Notes: generated by a model not told the origin, from the sequence alone. Counted from the first letter of the stretch, positions 33,338-42,057 are shown. The stretch: DNA of 64,000 bases from DASSQJ01 sp963773655 (GCA_963773655.1 CAVZBX010000001.1:62001-126000), one strand, 5' to 3'. Translations and numbers: made by a program.

Positions 33338-33718
33338 GTGACCGGCCTGCTCCGGGTCGTCGTCGGGGTGCTGCTCGTCGCCCACGGCCTGGTGCACCTG
33401 CTCTACCTCGCACCGGACGTCCGGGAGTTCTCCGTCGACACCTCGATCCTGCCGTCCGGCGTGCGCCGGCCGGTGGCGCTCGTGCTCATGACCACCACCG
33501 TCCTCGCCTTCCTGCTCGTCGCGTTCGCGGTGTGGCAGGTGCCGGGCCTCGTGGGGGCATGGCCGGCCCTCACCCTGGTCGCGGGCACCGTGTCGCTCGT
33601 GCTGCTCGTCCTCTTCTGGGACCGGCACCTGGTGCTCGGGGTCGCCATCGACGTCCTGCTCCTCGTGGCGGCCGTCGTCCGACCGGACTGGCTCCAGCGC
33701 TTCATGACGGGAGGGTGA
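33338..33718 (+). CDS. Four-helix membrane protein (126 aa)
   Basis: A 126-residue integral membrane protein: LLRVVVGVLLVAHGLVHLLYL, PVALVLMTTTVLAFLLVAFAV, WPALTLVAGTVSLVLLVLFW and LVLGVAIDVLLLVAAVV. HGLVHLLY near the first helix places two histidines at the membrane face, as in some small integral-membrane DoxX-like or ABA4-like proteins; the family is uncertain. The start is GTG 33338. The stop overlaps a GTG of the next, damaged frame. Confidence 0.75.
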   Translation: MTGLLRVVVGVLLVAHGLVHLLYLAPDVREFSVDTSILPSGVRRPVALVLMTTTVLAFLLVAFAVWQVPGLVGAWPALTLVAGTVSLVLLVLFWDRHLVLGVAIDVLLLVAAVVRPDWLQRFMTGG

Positions 33719-33995
33719 GCCGCGTGCCGCCGGAACCGCAGGACTACTCGGCGCGTCGGCCACGCCGTGCTCCGTCGGGCGCCGGGCCCACCGGGTGCTG
33801 CTCGAGGAGCCGGAGGTGGAGGAGGGGCCTCCGGTCATCGCGGCGTACCTCGCGCAGGGCCGGCGGCGTGGTGGTGCCGGCACCGAGGCCGACCAGGTGC
33901 GGGCGTACGTCGGGCTCGCACCGGGTGCGTCACTCGGAGAGATCGCGGAGGTGGCGAACCGCTACCCGGTGCTGCGGGTGCGCTACCTCGGCTGA
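33715..33995 (+). pseudogene. Small damaged ORF (possible two frame breaks)
   Basis: From 33795 a clean frame reads LLEEPEVEEGPPVIAAYLAQ and ends EVANRYPVLRVRYLG at 33995. Its upstream part has no start. A plausible complete gene begins at GTG 33715 (GTGA overlap with the previous stop), continues as VPPEPQDYSAR, shifts to GHAVLRRAP and again to AHRVLLEEP, needing two single-base corrections. The family is uncertain; it faintly resembles the C-terminus of nitroreductase-type proteins. It could be sequence error, a fragment, or chance. Confidence 0.35.
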
Positions 33996-34005
33996 CGCGT
34001 GGGCT

Positions 34006-34539
34006 TCAGCCGGCCTCGGCACGGTGGCGGGCGGCGAGGGCCACGTAGTGCTCCGCGTTGGCGACGACGTCGAGTCGCTGCTCCTCTCCCACCTCGCCGC
34101 GAACCCGGCCCGGCACCCCGAGGACGAGTGAGCCGGGCGGCACCTGGGTCCCCTCCGCGACGACGGCGCCGGCCCCGATGACGCTCCCCGTCCCCACGCG
34201 CGCGCCGTTGAGCACGACCGAGCCCATCCCGACGAGCACCTCGTCGCCGACGACGGCTCCGTGGACCACCGCCCGGTGACCGATGGTCACCCGCTCGCCG
34301 ACGACGACGGGGCGCCCGGGGTCGGCATGGAGGACGCAGCCGTCCTGGACGTTGCTCGCCGCGCCGATGTCGATCCGCTCGAGGTCGGCCCGGACGACGC
34401 TGCCGTACCAGACGCTGGCCCCGGGGCCCAGGGACACGCGGCCGATGACCCTCGCGGTCGGAGCGACCCAGGACGAGGGGTCGACGCTGGGGGAGTCCTC
34501 GCCGAGGGGGACGAGCGGGCCGGTCGCAGGAGTCGTCAC
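34006..34539 (-). CDS. Gamma-class carbonic anhydrase-like protein
   Basis: A 177-residue left-handed beta-helix protein of the gamma carbonic anhydrase/YrdA family. Hexapeptide repeats run through ARVIGRVSLGPGASVWYGSVV, and the metal-binding histidines are in NVQDGCVLHAD and VTIGHRAVVHGAVV. The trimeric fold binds zinc or iron between subunits. Catalytic activity is not certain; many members are of unknown function. GTG 34539 was chosen because the fold begins 25 residues later and upstream residues are arginine-rich noise. It is divergent from the aldo-keto reductase. Confidence 0.87.
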   Translation of the reverse strand: MTTPATGPLVPLGEDSPSVDPSSWVAPTARVIGRVSLGPGASVWYGSVVRADLERIDIGAASNVQDGCVLHADPGRPVVVGERVTIGHRAVVHGAVVGDEVLVGMGSVVLNGARVGTGSVIGAGAVVAEGTQVPPGSLVLGVPGRVRGEVGEEQRLDVVANAEHYVALAARHRAEAG

Positions 34540-34666
34540 GCGGCCGATCCTCCCAGAGCCGACCGCGGGGCGGCGGGCGCCGGTCGGGCCGGAGCGCGAA
34601 GGCCGACGAGCACCGCAGCTGGGGCAGGATGGCGAGGGTCCAGCGACGGCCCGACCCGGGAGAGCC

Positions 34667-35503
34667 ATGACCCTGCCCCAGTACCCGCTCGTCGACGGCA
34701 CCGTGCTCCCCGCCATCGGCTTCGGCACCTACCCGTTGCGCGGTGAGGAGGGCGTGCGGGCCATGACGAGCGCACTCGAGAACGGCTACCGCTACCTCGA
34801 CAGCGCGGTGAACTACGAGAACGAGGAGGAGGTGGGGGAGGCCCTGCGCCGCAGTGGCGTGCCCCGCGAGGAGGTGCTCGTCGCGACGAAGATCCCCGGC
34901 CGTTTCCACGCCCGCGACCTCGCCACCCGGTCGGTCGAGGACTCGCTGCGCCGGATGCGGCTTGACCACCTCGACGTCTGCCTCATCCACTGGCCCAACC
35001 CCAGCGTCGGTCTCTACCCGGAGGCCTGGCAGGCCCTCGTCGACGCTCGTGAGCGCGGCCTCGTCAGGACCATCGGCGTCAGCAACTTCACCGAGGAGCA
35101 CCTGCGGCGCGTCGTCGACGACACCGGGGTGACCCCCGCGCTGAACCAGGTCGAGCTGTACCCGCTCTTCCCGCAGGAGCAGATGCGCGCCGTGCACGAG
35201 AGGCTCGGCATCCTCACCCAGTCGTGGAGCCCGCTCGGCAAGGATGCCGCTCCCTTCGACGCCGAGCCGGTGCGCGCGGCCGCCGAGCGGCTCGGTGCCT
35301 CACCGGCACAGGTCATCCTGCGCTGGCACCTGGAGATCGGGGCGATGCCGCTGCCCAAGTCGGCGACGCCGGAGCGTCAGCGGGAGAACCTCGAGGCGGC
35401 CGGGCTGTCGTTGACGGCGGACGAGGTGGCGGCGATCACCGGGCTGGGGCGTGCGGACGGCCGCCGGTTCGGCGGCGACCCGGACACCCATGAGGAGATG
35501 TAG
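34667..35503 (+). CDS. Aldo-keto reductase (2,5-diketo-D-gluconate reductase type)
   Basis: A 278-residue NADPH-dependent aldo-keto reductase. The tetrad is visible: D in YRYLDSAVNY, Y in the same segment, K in VATKIPG and H in CLIHWPNP. Cofactor-binding motifs are GVSNFTEEHL, LNQVELYPLF, SPLGKDA and PLPKSATPERQRENL. It reduces small sugars or aldehydes; the exact substrate is unknown. ATG 34667 follows GGGAGAGCC. It converges with the SpoIIE phosphatase gene. Confidence 0.9.
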   Translation: MTLPQYPLVDGTVLPAIGFGTYPLRGEEGVRAMTSALENGYRYLDSAVNYENEEEVGEALRRSGVPREEVLVATKIPGRFHARDLATRSVEDSLRRMRLDHLDVCLIHWPNPSVGLYPEAWQALVDARERGLVRTIGVSNFTEEHLRRVVDDTGVTPALNQVELYPLFPQEQMRAVHERLGILTQSWSPLGKDAAPFDAEPVRAAAERLGASPAQVILRWHLEIGAMPLPKSATPERQRENLEAAGLSLTADEVAAITGLGRADGRRFGGDPDTHEEM

Positions 35504-35512
35504 CCCCGGCCT

Positions 35513-37294
35513 TCAGGCGGTGCGGCGCAGGACGAGTGCGGCGCGGTCGTCGTCGGACCCCTCGTCACTCACCCGGTGCACGAGCCGGGTGAGCCCGGTC
35601 CCGAGGTCGTCGGCGGTGAGCAGGCCGACGGCGCCCGCGAGCCGGTCGAGGCCGACGGCGATGTCCTCTCCGCGCCGCTCGACGACCCCGTCGGTCACCA
35701 CGAGGAGCGTGTCCCCGACCTCGAGGCGGATCGTGTGGCTGGAGCGTCCCACCGCGAGGCCGAGCGGCGGCCCGTCGGCCCAGTCGAGCTGCTCGGCTCC
35801 GTCGCCGGCGCGCAGGACCAGCCCCGGCAGGTGCCCGGCGTTGACCAGCTGCACCGTGCCCTCTCGCGGGTCGGCGACGAGGACGGCGAGCGTCACCAGC
35901 TGCTCGGTCTCGAACTGCCGCACCATCCGGTCCAGGCCGTCGACGACCGACGCCGGCGAGGCGTCGACCGAGACGAAGGCCCGCACGGCCGAGCGCATCT
36001 GGGCCATCGCAGCCGCCGCGGTGACGCCGCGTCCCATGACGTCGCCGATGAACGCGACGAAGCGTCCGTCGGCGAGGGGGAACGCGTCGTAGAAGTCGCC
36101 GCCCACCTCGGTGCGCCCCGACGGCTCGTAGAGGCAGTGCACCTCCCACTCGGGGGTCCCGGAGACCCGCCCCGGCAGCACGGCGCGCTGGAGCTGCACG
36201 GCGACGTCGCGGGTCTGGCTGAACAGCTCGGCGTTGTCGATGGCGCTCGCGGCCCGCCGGGCGAGGTGCTCCGCGAAGTGGACGTCGTCCTCCGTGTAGC
36301 GGCGGTCCTCGTCGGTGGACACCCAGGTGAGCACCCCCGAGACCCGGCCGCGCACGAGCAGGGGGACGATCAGGGCGCTGCGCAGGCCCAGCTCGTGCGC
36401 CACTGCACGCTGCTCGGGGTCGGTGACCATCGCCCCGAGCGCCTCGTCGGTGATCTCCGGAAGCAGGAGGGGTCGGCCGGTGCGGACCACCTGCATCGCC
36501 CCGTGACGGCGCGAGGGGTCCGGCGGCCACCGGCGGTGGAGCTCCCAGGCCAGCTCGACCTTCGCCGGGTCGACGTGCGCGACGGCGAGCCGGTGCAGCA
36601 GGCCGTCCCGCACGACGTCGATGGCACACCAGTCGGCGAAGCGCGGCACCGCCAGGCGGGCCACCCGGTTCGTCGTCACCTCGAGGTCGAGGCTGCTCGC
36701 GAGGTTGATCGACGCCTCGGCGAGGAAGGTCAGGCGGGCGGTCTGGCGCTCGGCCACCTCGGACGCCTCGATCCGCTCGAAGGCCTGGGCGCACGCGTCG
36801 GCCAGCACGTCGAGGAACTCGAGCTCGGCGTCGGGCGGGGTCTGCGCCCCGGGCACGGACAGGTGGATGGCGCCGATGGTGCGGCCGGCGACCCGCAGGG
36901 GCACGGTGATCGTCGTCCGCTCACCACGAGTCGGGATGTCGAGGCCCGGGTAGCGGGCGGCGATGGCGTCGGCTCCCACGAGCACGAGCCGCCGGCCGGT
37001 GCCGATGACCTCGCTGACGGTGTTGGGCACGCTGAGCGGGAACACCTGCCAGTGCTCGGCCTCGGGCAGGTCCAGGCCCCGGGTGCCGAGCAGGCGCACC
37101 TCGTCCTCGCCCTGGCGCAGGGCCAGGGTCGCGATGGTCGCACCCACTGCGTCGGCCATCTGCTGGGTGACGATCTTGGTGACCTCGTCGACGGTGGTGG
37201 CGCGCGACAGCTCCGCAGTGACGCGAGCCAGCCGGGCCAGGGTCTCGCCGACCGGCAGCGGAACGGGTTGCCCCCGAGGGCGGCCGTGCTGCAC
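35513..37294 (-). CDS. GAF-GAF-SpoIIE (PP2C) phosphatase
   Basis: A 593-residue signalling phosphatase. The first GAF domain (about 10-175) begins LARLARVTAELSRATTVDEV; a second GAF (about 190-350) contains FADWCAIDVVRDGLLHRLAV and GRVSGVLTWVSTDEDRRYT. The C-terminal SpoIIE/PP2C domain (about 370-593) has EVGGDFYDAFPLADGRFVAFIGDVMGRGV, where the Asp residues bind Mn or Mg, and a final VTDGVVERRG. Such enzymes usually dephosphorylate anti-anti-sigma factors, activating SigB/SigF. GTG 37294 is supported by AAGGA seven bases upstream. No anti-sigma-antagonist gene is adjacent. Confidence 0.9.
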   Translation of the reverse strand: MQHGRPRGQPVPLPVGETLARLARVTAELSRATTVDEVTKIVTQQMADAVGATIATLALRQGEDEVRLLGTRGLDLPEAEHWQVFPLSVPNTVSEVIGTGRRLVLVGADAIAARYPGLDIPTRGERTTITVPLRVAGRTIGAIHLSVPGAQTPPDAELEFLDVLADACAQAFERIEASEVAERQTARLTFLAEASINLASSLDLEVTTNRVARLAVPRFADWCAIDVVRDGLLHRLAVAHVDPAKVELAWELHRRWPPDPSRRHGAMQVVRTGRPLLLPEITDEALGAMVTDPEQRAVAHELGLRSALIVPLLVRGRVSGVLTWVSTDEDRRYTEDDVHFAEHLARRAASAIDNAELFSQTRDVAVQLQRAVLPGRVSGTPEWEVHCLYEPSGRTEVGGDFYDAFPLADGRFVAFIGDVMGRGVTAAAAMAQMRSAVRAFVSVDASPASVVDGLDRMVRQFETEQLVTLAVLVADPREGTVQLVNAGHLPGLVLRAGDGAEQLDWADGPPLGLAVGRSSHTIRLEVGDTLLVVTDGVVERRGEDIAVGLDRLAGAVGLLTADDLGTGLTRLVHRVSDEGSDDDRAALVLRRTA

Positions 37295-37464
37295 CTTGAC
37301 ATCCTTGCAGGTCAGTCGGCTTCTGTCTCCATCGGCCGGGTCGCGGGTTCCGGCGGGTCCCGGAGCCCCCAGCCGATCACACCCGTGGCCCTGCCACCAC
37401 CACCCCTGGGGGTGGGGCCACGCGACCCCGGCCGACCGTCGTCGCGGGCCGGCGGCGCCGCCGG

Positions 37465-39414
37465 TCAGGTGCGGGCGAGCGTCCCCTCGGCGGGCAGCTC
37501 CTCCTCGTCGGCCCGGTCGGGCCGGGCGCTCCGCACGCTGGCGTCGGCGTAGACGTACGCCGTCACCACTCCGACGAACGGCGACAGCAGCGCGTACGTG
37601 ACGCCGGCGACGGCGTTGCCGACGACGAAGGGCACGTTGCCGGCGAGCAGCACGCCGAAGCCGAGCAGTGGTCCGATCGCGGACACGACGACGTTGGCGG
37701 TGCCGATGAGGAGGACCACCGGCACCCACCGGCGGCGGACCAGGGCGGTGCTGCGCCGCAGCGCCGCCAGGGGGCGGAGCCCGTCGAGCTGGACCGCCGG
37801 CAACCAGAGGGCCCACAGGACGGCGAGCACGATGCCGACCGGCGCGAGGATGACGGTGGCCACGAGGGGGACGACGACCACGAGGACGATGCCGCCGGCT
37901 GCCAGGGTGGCCGGCAGGCGCCGGAGGGCCGGTCGGAAGGCGGTCAGGGCCCGGACCGGGTTGCCGGTGTCCGCCTCGGCCACCGCCTGCATCGCGGCCG
38001 ACTGCACGAGGAGGGCGGCGACGAGGCTGACCAGCGTCCCGACCAGCCCGCCGACGGCGAGCCAGGCCGAGGGGTCGGCCACGTCGGCGCCGGCGGAGGC
38101 ACTCTCACCGACCTGGGTGGCCCAGCTGCCCAGCGCCGTGGCCGGCACGGCGAACACTCCGATCACGGTGAAGGGCCACAGGTGTCGTCGGTACATGCGG
38201 GCAGACGCCGTGAGCACCTGGCCGATGGTGCGGCGGCGCACCAGGCGCAGCGGGGTCGAGGGCCGCCAGTCGGTGAGCCGGGTCAGCAGCCAGAGGAGCA
38301 GCGCGCCCGCCGCGAGGGCGCCGAGCGCGAACAGCGGTTCGGCGGTGAGCACCCGGAAGGCGTCCGAGCCCGCCGCCACCCCGCTGCAGAAGAGGTCGGT
38401 GGCCCCGGTGCCGAAGAGGCTGCTCGCCGGGACGGCGTAGCTGTGGTCGCGGCCCTCCTCGTCGGCCCAGGTGAACGGCTGCTGCCACTGGGTCTTGGTC
38501 GCCGGGCCCGTGGGGCCGTTGTAGAACGACTCCTCCCGTTGGCCCCAGTGCCCCTCGTAGGCGATCCACGGGAAGTCGGCCCGGGCGGCAGCCGGGTCGA
38601 CCGGGACGACCTGCACGGCGGGCCGGATCTGGCTCGACGGGCCGCGGGCGTCGTCGCAGCCGAAGCCCTGGCTGGCGGACCGCCCCAGGTAGAGGGCGTC
38701 CCCGAAGTAGTTGGCGTGCGAGCCGGCCGCCGGCCGGACGACCGGGTGGGTGCCGTCGACGACCTCGAGCCGCACGTCGTTCCACGGCGCGACCTCCGCC
38801 CCCTCGTGCTGGCTGTACGCCAGCCGCACCGGCTCGGTCGCCAGCGCGGTGCTCGCGTCGTCCGCGGCGAACTCGAGCTGGACCATCTCCCAGTCGCTCT
38901 CGTGCTTGTTGTTGTAGTCGTTGAACGGGTAGTAGAGCCAGTACTGCAGAGCCAGGCGTCCCGGGTGCTCGGGGTCGGTGGCGACGTGCGCGTAGACCGT
39001 GGGCTGGGTGCCGGCCGTGACCAGGTCGGACCACTCCTCGTACGAGCAGCCCGGGCGCAGGGGGTCGCCGGGAAGGTCCAGGTGGTAGCCGGGCCGGCCG
39101 CGCTCGAGGTCCTCGTCGGTCGGCGCCACCGTGACCAGGTCGTCGGTGGTCCAGGGACCGCGCAGCGCCACGTCGTCACGGCCGACGACGGCGTCGACGT
39201 CCGTGGGCAGGAAGGGCTCCCCGGGGCCGCACGGCTCCGGTTGGTCGACGAGGCTGACGACCGGCGCGAACCGCTCGGCCAGGGCGGTCTCCGCGTCGGT
39301 CGCCTCCGCCGCGGCGAGCGTCGGGGCGGCGAGGAAGGCGCCGAGGAACGCGAGCAGCAGCACGAGAGGACGTCGGTGTGCCGCAGGGCCCCGCGGGGGT
39401 GGTCGTCGGGGCAC
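37465..39414 (-). CDS. Vps62-like secreted domain fused to a polytopic membrane domain
   Basis: A 649-residue fusion. A signal sequence (LVLLLAFLGAFLAAPTLAAA) precedes an extracytoplasmic Vps62/DUF946-like domain (about 35-320) with RFAPVVSLVD, YWLYYPFNDYNNKHESDWEMVQ, YSQHEGAEV and GSHANYFGD, where the His, Asp and Asn residues are conserved. One helix at about 350 then leads to a cytosolic loop and at least five more helices (residues about 400-620), resembling DUF975/glycerophosphodiester-transporter-like membrane modules. GTG 39414 follows AGGAGG. The function is unknown. Confidence 0.8.
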   Translation of the reverse strand: MPRRPPPRGPAAHRRPLVLLLAFLGAFLAAPTLAAAEATDAETALAERFAPVVSLVDQPEPCGPGEPFLPTDVDAVVGRDDVALRGPWTTDDLVTVAPTDEDLERGRPGYHLDLPGDPLRPGCSYEEWSDLVTAGTQPTVYAHVATDPEHPGRLALQYWLYYPFNDYNNKHESDWEMVQLEFAADDASTALATEPVRLAYSQHEGAEVAPWNDVRLEVVDGTHPVVRPAAGSHANYFGDALYLGRSASQGFGCDDARGPSSQIRPAVQVVPVDPAAARADFPWIAYEGHWGQREESFYNGPTGPATKTQWQQPFTWADEEGRDHSYAVPASSLFGTGATDLFCSGVAAGSDAFRVLTAEPLFALGALAAGALLLWLLTRLTDWRPSTPLRLVRRRTIGQVLTASARMYRRHLWPFTVIGVFAVPATALGSWATQVGESASAGADVADPSAWLAVGGLVGTLVSLVAALLVQSAAMQAVAEADTGNPVRALTAFRPALRRLPATLAAGGIVLVVVVPLVATVILAPVGIVLAVLWALWLPAVQLDGLRPLAALRRSTALVRRRWVPVVLLIGTANVVVSAIGPLLGFGVLLAGNVPFVVGNAVAGVTYALLSPFVGVVTAYVYADASVRSARPDRADEEELPAEGTLART

Positions 39415-39511
39415 GGAGCCTCCTCTCGGCGGGATCAGGGTGCCAGTGCGGCGCCACCCCGACAACCGTTTCGTCGAAGGTGGCGTCGCGACGCGTCCCT
39501 AGACTCGGGGC

Positions 39512-40885
39512 ATGCGTTTCCGGCTGGGGCTCCGCAGCCGCATCCTCGCGCTGACCATGCCGGTCGTGCTGCTCGTCGCCGTCGCCATCGCCGGCGTCGT
39601 CTACCTCTCGCTCGGTCAGGTGCTCGAGGCGTCCGCGCGCGACGTCGCCCGCGCCGAGTCCGCCGAGCTCGCCACCGAGGTCTCCCTGCATCGGATCGAC
39701 GAGGTGCTGCAGGGCGGTGAAGGAGGGGTGGAGAACCGGGTGGCACAGATCGTCGACCCCCGCACCGGCGAGGTCCTGGCCAGCAGCGACCCGGCGGTGC
39801 AGGCGCCGATCGCCGACTGGCGCGTCGACGACGGTGAGCAGCGGCTCGTGACCGCGGACGGCATCGAGGGGCTGCCCGACGGGGCGTACGTCGTCGCCGT
39901 CAGCGACGCCGTCGCCGCCGACGACACCCACTACACGGTGCTCGTCGGGGTGGCCACGCAGGTCGAGGCGACGGCCCTGGGCCAGTCGGCCGAGTTCGCG
40001 CTCATCGGCGCGATCGGGCTGGTGGCGCTCCTCGGCGCGGTCACGACCTTCGCGGTCGGCATGGCCCTGCGTCCGGTGGAGCGGCTGCGCGACCAGGTCG
40101 AGGCGATCTCGAGCATGGGCCGCGACGCCCCCACCCAGCTCCAGGTTCCGGACGGGCGGGACGAGCTGGCCCGCCTCGCCGAGACGATGAACCGGGTGCT
40201 CCGCCGCCTCCAGCGCGCCGACGCCGCTCGCCGCGCCTTCGTCGCCGACGCCGGGCACGAGCTGCGCAGCCCGCTGGCGACGACGAACGTGCTCATCGAG
40301 ATGCTCGGCGAGGACCGCCCCGCCGCAGAACGCCGCCAGCTCGCGGCGCGGGCCGAGGCGGAGGTGGAGCGGCTCACCGTGCTCGTCGAGGACCTGCTCA
40401 CCCTCGCCTCGGCCGACGAGCGCGCGATGGTGCTCGACACCGGCGAGGTCGACCTCGACGACGTCGTGCTCGCCGAGACCGGCGCGCTCCGCACCCGCGG
40501 GATGCCGGTCGCGGTGTCGGTCGAGCCCCTCCGCATCGTGGGTGACCAGGCCCGGCTGGGCCGGGTGGTCCGCAACCTGCTCGAGAACGCGGAGCGGCAC
40601 ATGGAGAGCCGGGTGCGGGTCACGCTGCGCAAGGAGGGCGACGACGCGGTGCTCGAGGTCGACAACGACGGCCCGCCCGTCCCGGCCGAGGACCGCGACC
40701 GCGTCTTCGGCCGGTTCGTGCGCCTCGACGACTCGCGCACCCGCGGCACCGGCGGCACGGGCCTCGGCCTCGCCATCGTCGCCGAGGTGGCGTCGGCGCA
40801 CGGCGGGACGGTGCTCGCGACCGAGACGCCGGAGGGCTGGTGCCGCTTCGCCGTCAGGATCCCTGCGGACCGGGAACCGGATTGA
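39512..40885 (+). CDS. HAMP-domain sensor histidine kinase
   Basis: A 457-residue envelope sensor kinase. A first helix (ILALTMPVVLLVAVAIAGVVYL) and a second (ALIGAIGLVALLGAVTTFAVG, about 163-183) bracket a 120-residue sensor loop. A HAMP linker (LRPVERLRDQVEAIS) leads to the H-box FVADAGHELRSPLA with H249, then N-box VVRNLLENAERHM, G1 VDNDGPPVP and G2 GTGLGLAIVAEVA. TAGACT at 39500-39505 lies six bases before ATG 39512 (leaderless). Its 3' end overlaps the converging response regulator by 32 bases, its obvious partner. Confidence 0.9.
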   Translation: MRFRLGLRSRILALTMPVVLLVAVAIAGVVYLSLGQVLEASARDVARAESAELATEVSLHRIDEVLQGGEGGVENRVAQIVDPRTGEVLASSDPAVQAPIADWRVDDGEQRLVTADGIEGLPDGAYVVAVSDAVAADDTHYTVLVGVATQVEATALGQSAEFALIGAIGLVALLGAVTTFAVGMALRPVERLRDQVEAISSMGRDAPTQLQVPDGRDELARLAETMNRVLRRLQRADAARRAFVADAGHELRSPLATTNVLIEMLGEDRPAAERRQLAARAEAEVERLTVLVEDLLTLASADERAMVLDTGEVDLDDVVLAETGALRTRGMPVAVSVEPLRIVGDQARLGRVVRNLLENAERHMESRVRVTLRKEGDDAVLEVDNDGPPVPAEDRDRVFGRFVRLDDSRTRGTGGTGLGLAIVAEVASAHGGTVLATETPEGWCRFAVRIPADREPD

Positions 40886-41543
40886 GCCGGTAGCCCATGC
40901 CGCGCACGGTCTCGATCGCCTTGGTGTCGAACGGGGCGTCGATCTTGCGCCGGAGGTAGCCGATGTAGACCTCGACGACGTTGTCGGCGCCGGGGTAGTC
41001 GGAGTCCCAGACGTTCTCGAGGATCTCCGCCTTGCTCTGCACCTGCCCCACCTTGCGCATCAGGTGGTGGAGCAGGGCGTACTCGCGGGCGGTCAGCTGG
41101 ATCTCGCGGCCGGCCCGCGTGACCCGACGGGTCGTGGGGTCCAGGCTGAGGTTGCCGGCGGTGAGGGCCACCGGGCGCTCGGGGGCGCCGCGCCGGGCGA
41201 GGGCCTGGAGGCGGGCGAGGAGCACCGGCGTGCTGAACGGCTTGGTCACGTAGTCGTCGGCCCCGAGCTCGAAGGCGTCGGTCTGGTCGTACTCGCCGTC
41301 CTTGGCGGTGAGCATGAGCACCGGGGTCCACACCTTCTTCCTGCGCAGGTGCTTGAGCACGTCGTACCCGTTGAGCCCGGGCAGCATGATGTCGAGCACC
41401 ACGACGTCGTACTGGCCCACCAGACCCAGCCGCAGCGCCTCCCGACCGTCGCCGGCGTGGTCGACGACCCACCCTGCCTCGCGCAGCGCCTCGCCGAGCG
41501 CCGCGGCCAGGGGGCGCTCGTCCTCCACCAGGAGCAGCCTCAC
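40854..41543 (-). CDS. OmpR-family response regulator
   Basis: A 229-residue regulator. The receiver domain has the acidic pair E7-D8, phospho-acceptor D51 (VVVLDIMLPGLNG), Thr in MLTAKDG and K in DDYVTKPFS. The winged-helix domain (about 130-222) shows LTAREYALLHHLM, NVVEVYIGYLRRKI and VRGMGYRL. It is most like MprA/TcrA-type regulators. It is tail-to-tail with the sensor kinase at 39512, sharing 32 bases. CTCAG tandem repeats 36-52 bases upstream may be its own binding site. Confidence 0.92.
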   Translation of the reverse strand: MRLLLVEDERPLAAALGEALREAGWVVDHAGDGREALRLGLVGQYDVVVLDIMLPGLNGYDVLKHLRRKKVWTPVLMLTAKDGEYDQTDAFELGADDYVTKPFSTPVLLARLQALARRGAPERPVALTAGNLSLDPTTRRVTRAGREIQLTAREYALLHHLMRKVGQVQSKAEILENVWDSDYPGADNVVEVYIGYLRRKIDAPFDTKAIETVRGMGYRLNPVPGPQGS

Positions 41544-41578
41544 GGGCTGTCCCGGGTTCGTCCGGCGTGTTGGCCGGT

Positions 41579-41595
41579 TCTCAGGGCGTACTCAG
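41579..41595. promoter_or_regulatory. CTCAG tandem repeat (response-regulator box)
   Basis: TCTCAG (41579-41584) and ACTCAG (41590-41595) are direct repeats 11 bases apart, one helical turn, 36-52 bases upstream of the regulator's ATG. Mycobacterial MprA boxes are loosely conserved tandem repeats of a similar CTCAG-containing unit. Autoregulation by the adjacent OmpR-family protein is inferred. Confidence 0.5.
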
Positions 41596-41784
41596 ACATC
41601 TCCTTGTACATTACTCATCGTCACCGGCGCCGTTCGAGCGGTGCCGGTCCCGGAACCGGCGTCCGGGAGATGCGACCCCCCTGCACGCATCTCCCGGACG
41701 CCTTCCGCGTCTCCGGGCGGGTCGTGACCGCCGATCGACGGCACGCTCCGGCGCCGTCGTGCCGACGGACCCGGCCGGAGCGGG

Positions 41785-42057
41785 TCAGTGGTTCCTCAGG
41801 GCGTCGATGAGCTCGTCCTTCGACATCGACGAGCGCCCCTCGATGTCCAGCTCGCGGGCCCGGTCCATGAGGTCGTCCTTGGTCCAGTCCTCGTAGGCGG
41901 GAGAGGAGCCCCCTCGCTGACCCACCTCGGAGCGTGAGCTGTTGGCCGCCGCGTTGGCGATGCGGGCCGACTTCTCCTTGCTGTTGCCCTCGTCGCGCAG
42001 CTTCTCGTAGAGCTCGTCGTCCTTGACCGAGGGCCCGGGGTCCTTGCGTCCTGGCAT
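41785..42057 (-). CDS. DUF7218/Rho-N-SAP-like small protein
   Basis: A 90-residue highly charged protein. The N-terminal half (DDELYEKLRDEGNSKEKSARIANAAAN) is the signature of a small actinobacterial family now called DUF7218. The C-terminal half (DWTKDDLMDRARELDIEGRSSMSKDELIDAL) is a Rho-N/SAP-like helix-turn-helix that may bind nucleic acid. ATG 42057 follows GGAGGAGGACACC, a strong ribosome-binding site. It stands alone; related genes are often stress-induced. Confidence 0.8.
   Translation of the reverse strand: MPGRKDPGPSVKDDELYEKLRDEGNSKEKSARIANAAANSSRSEVGQRGGSSPAYEDWTKDDLMDRARELDIEGRSSMSKDELIDALRNH

Noticed and set aside
37395..37420. Hairpin in the GGGG-rich gap near 37.4 kb
   Set aside because: The arms are only seven bases with a two-base loop, too tight to form a real terminator.
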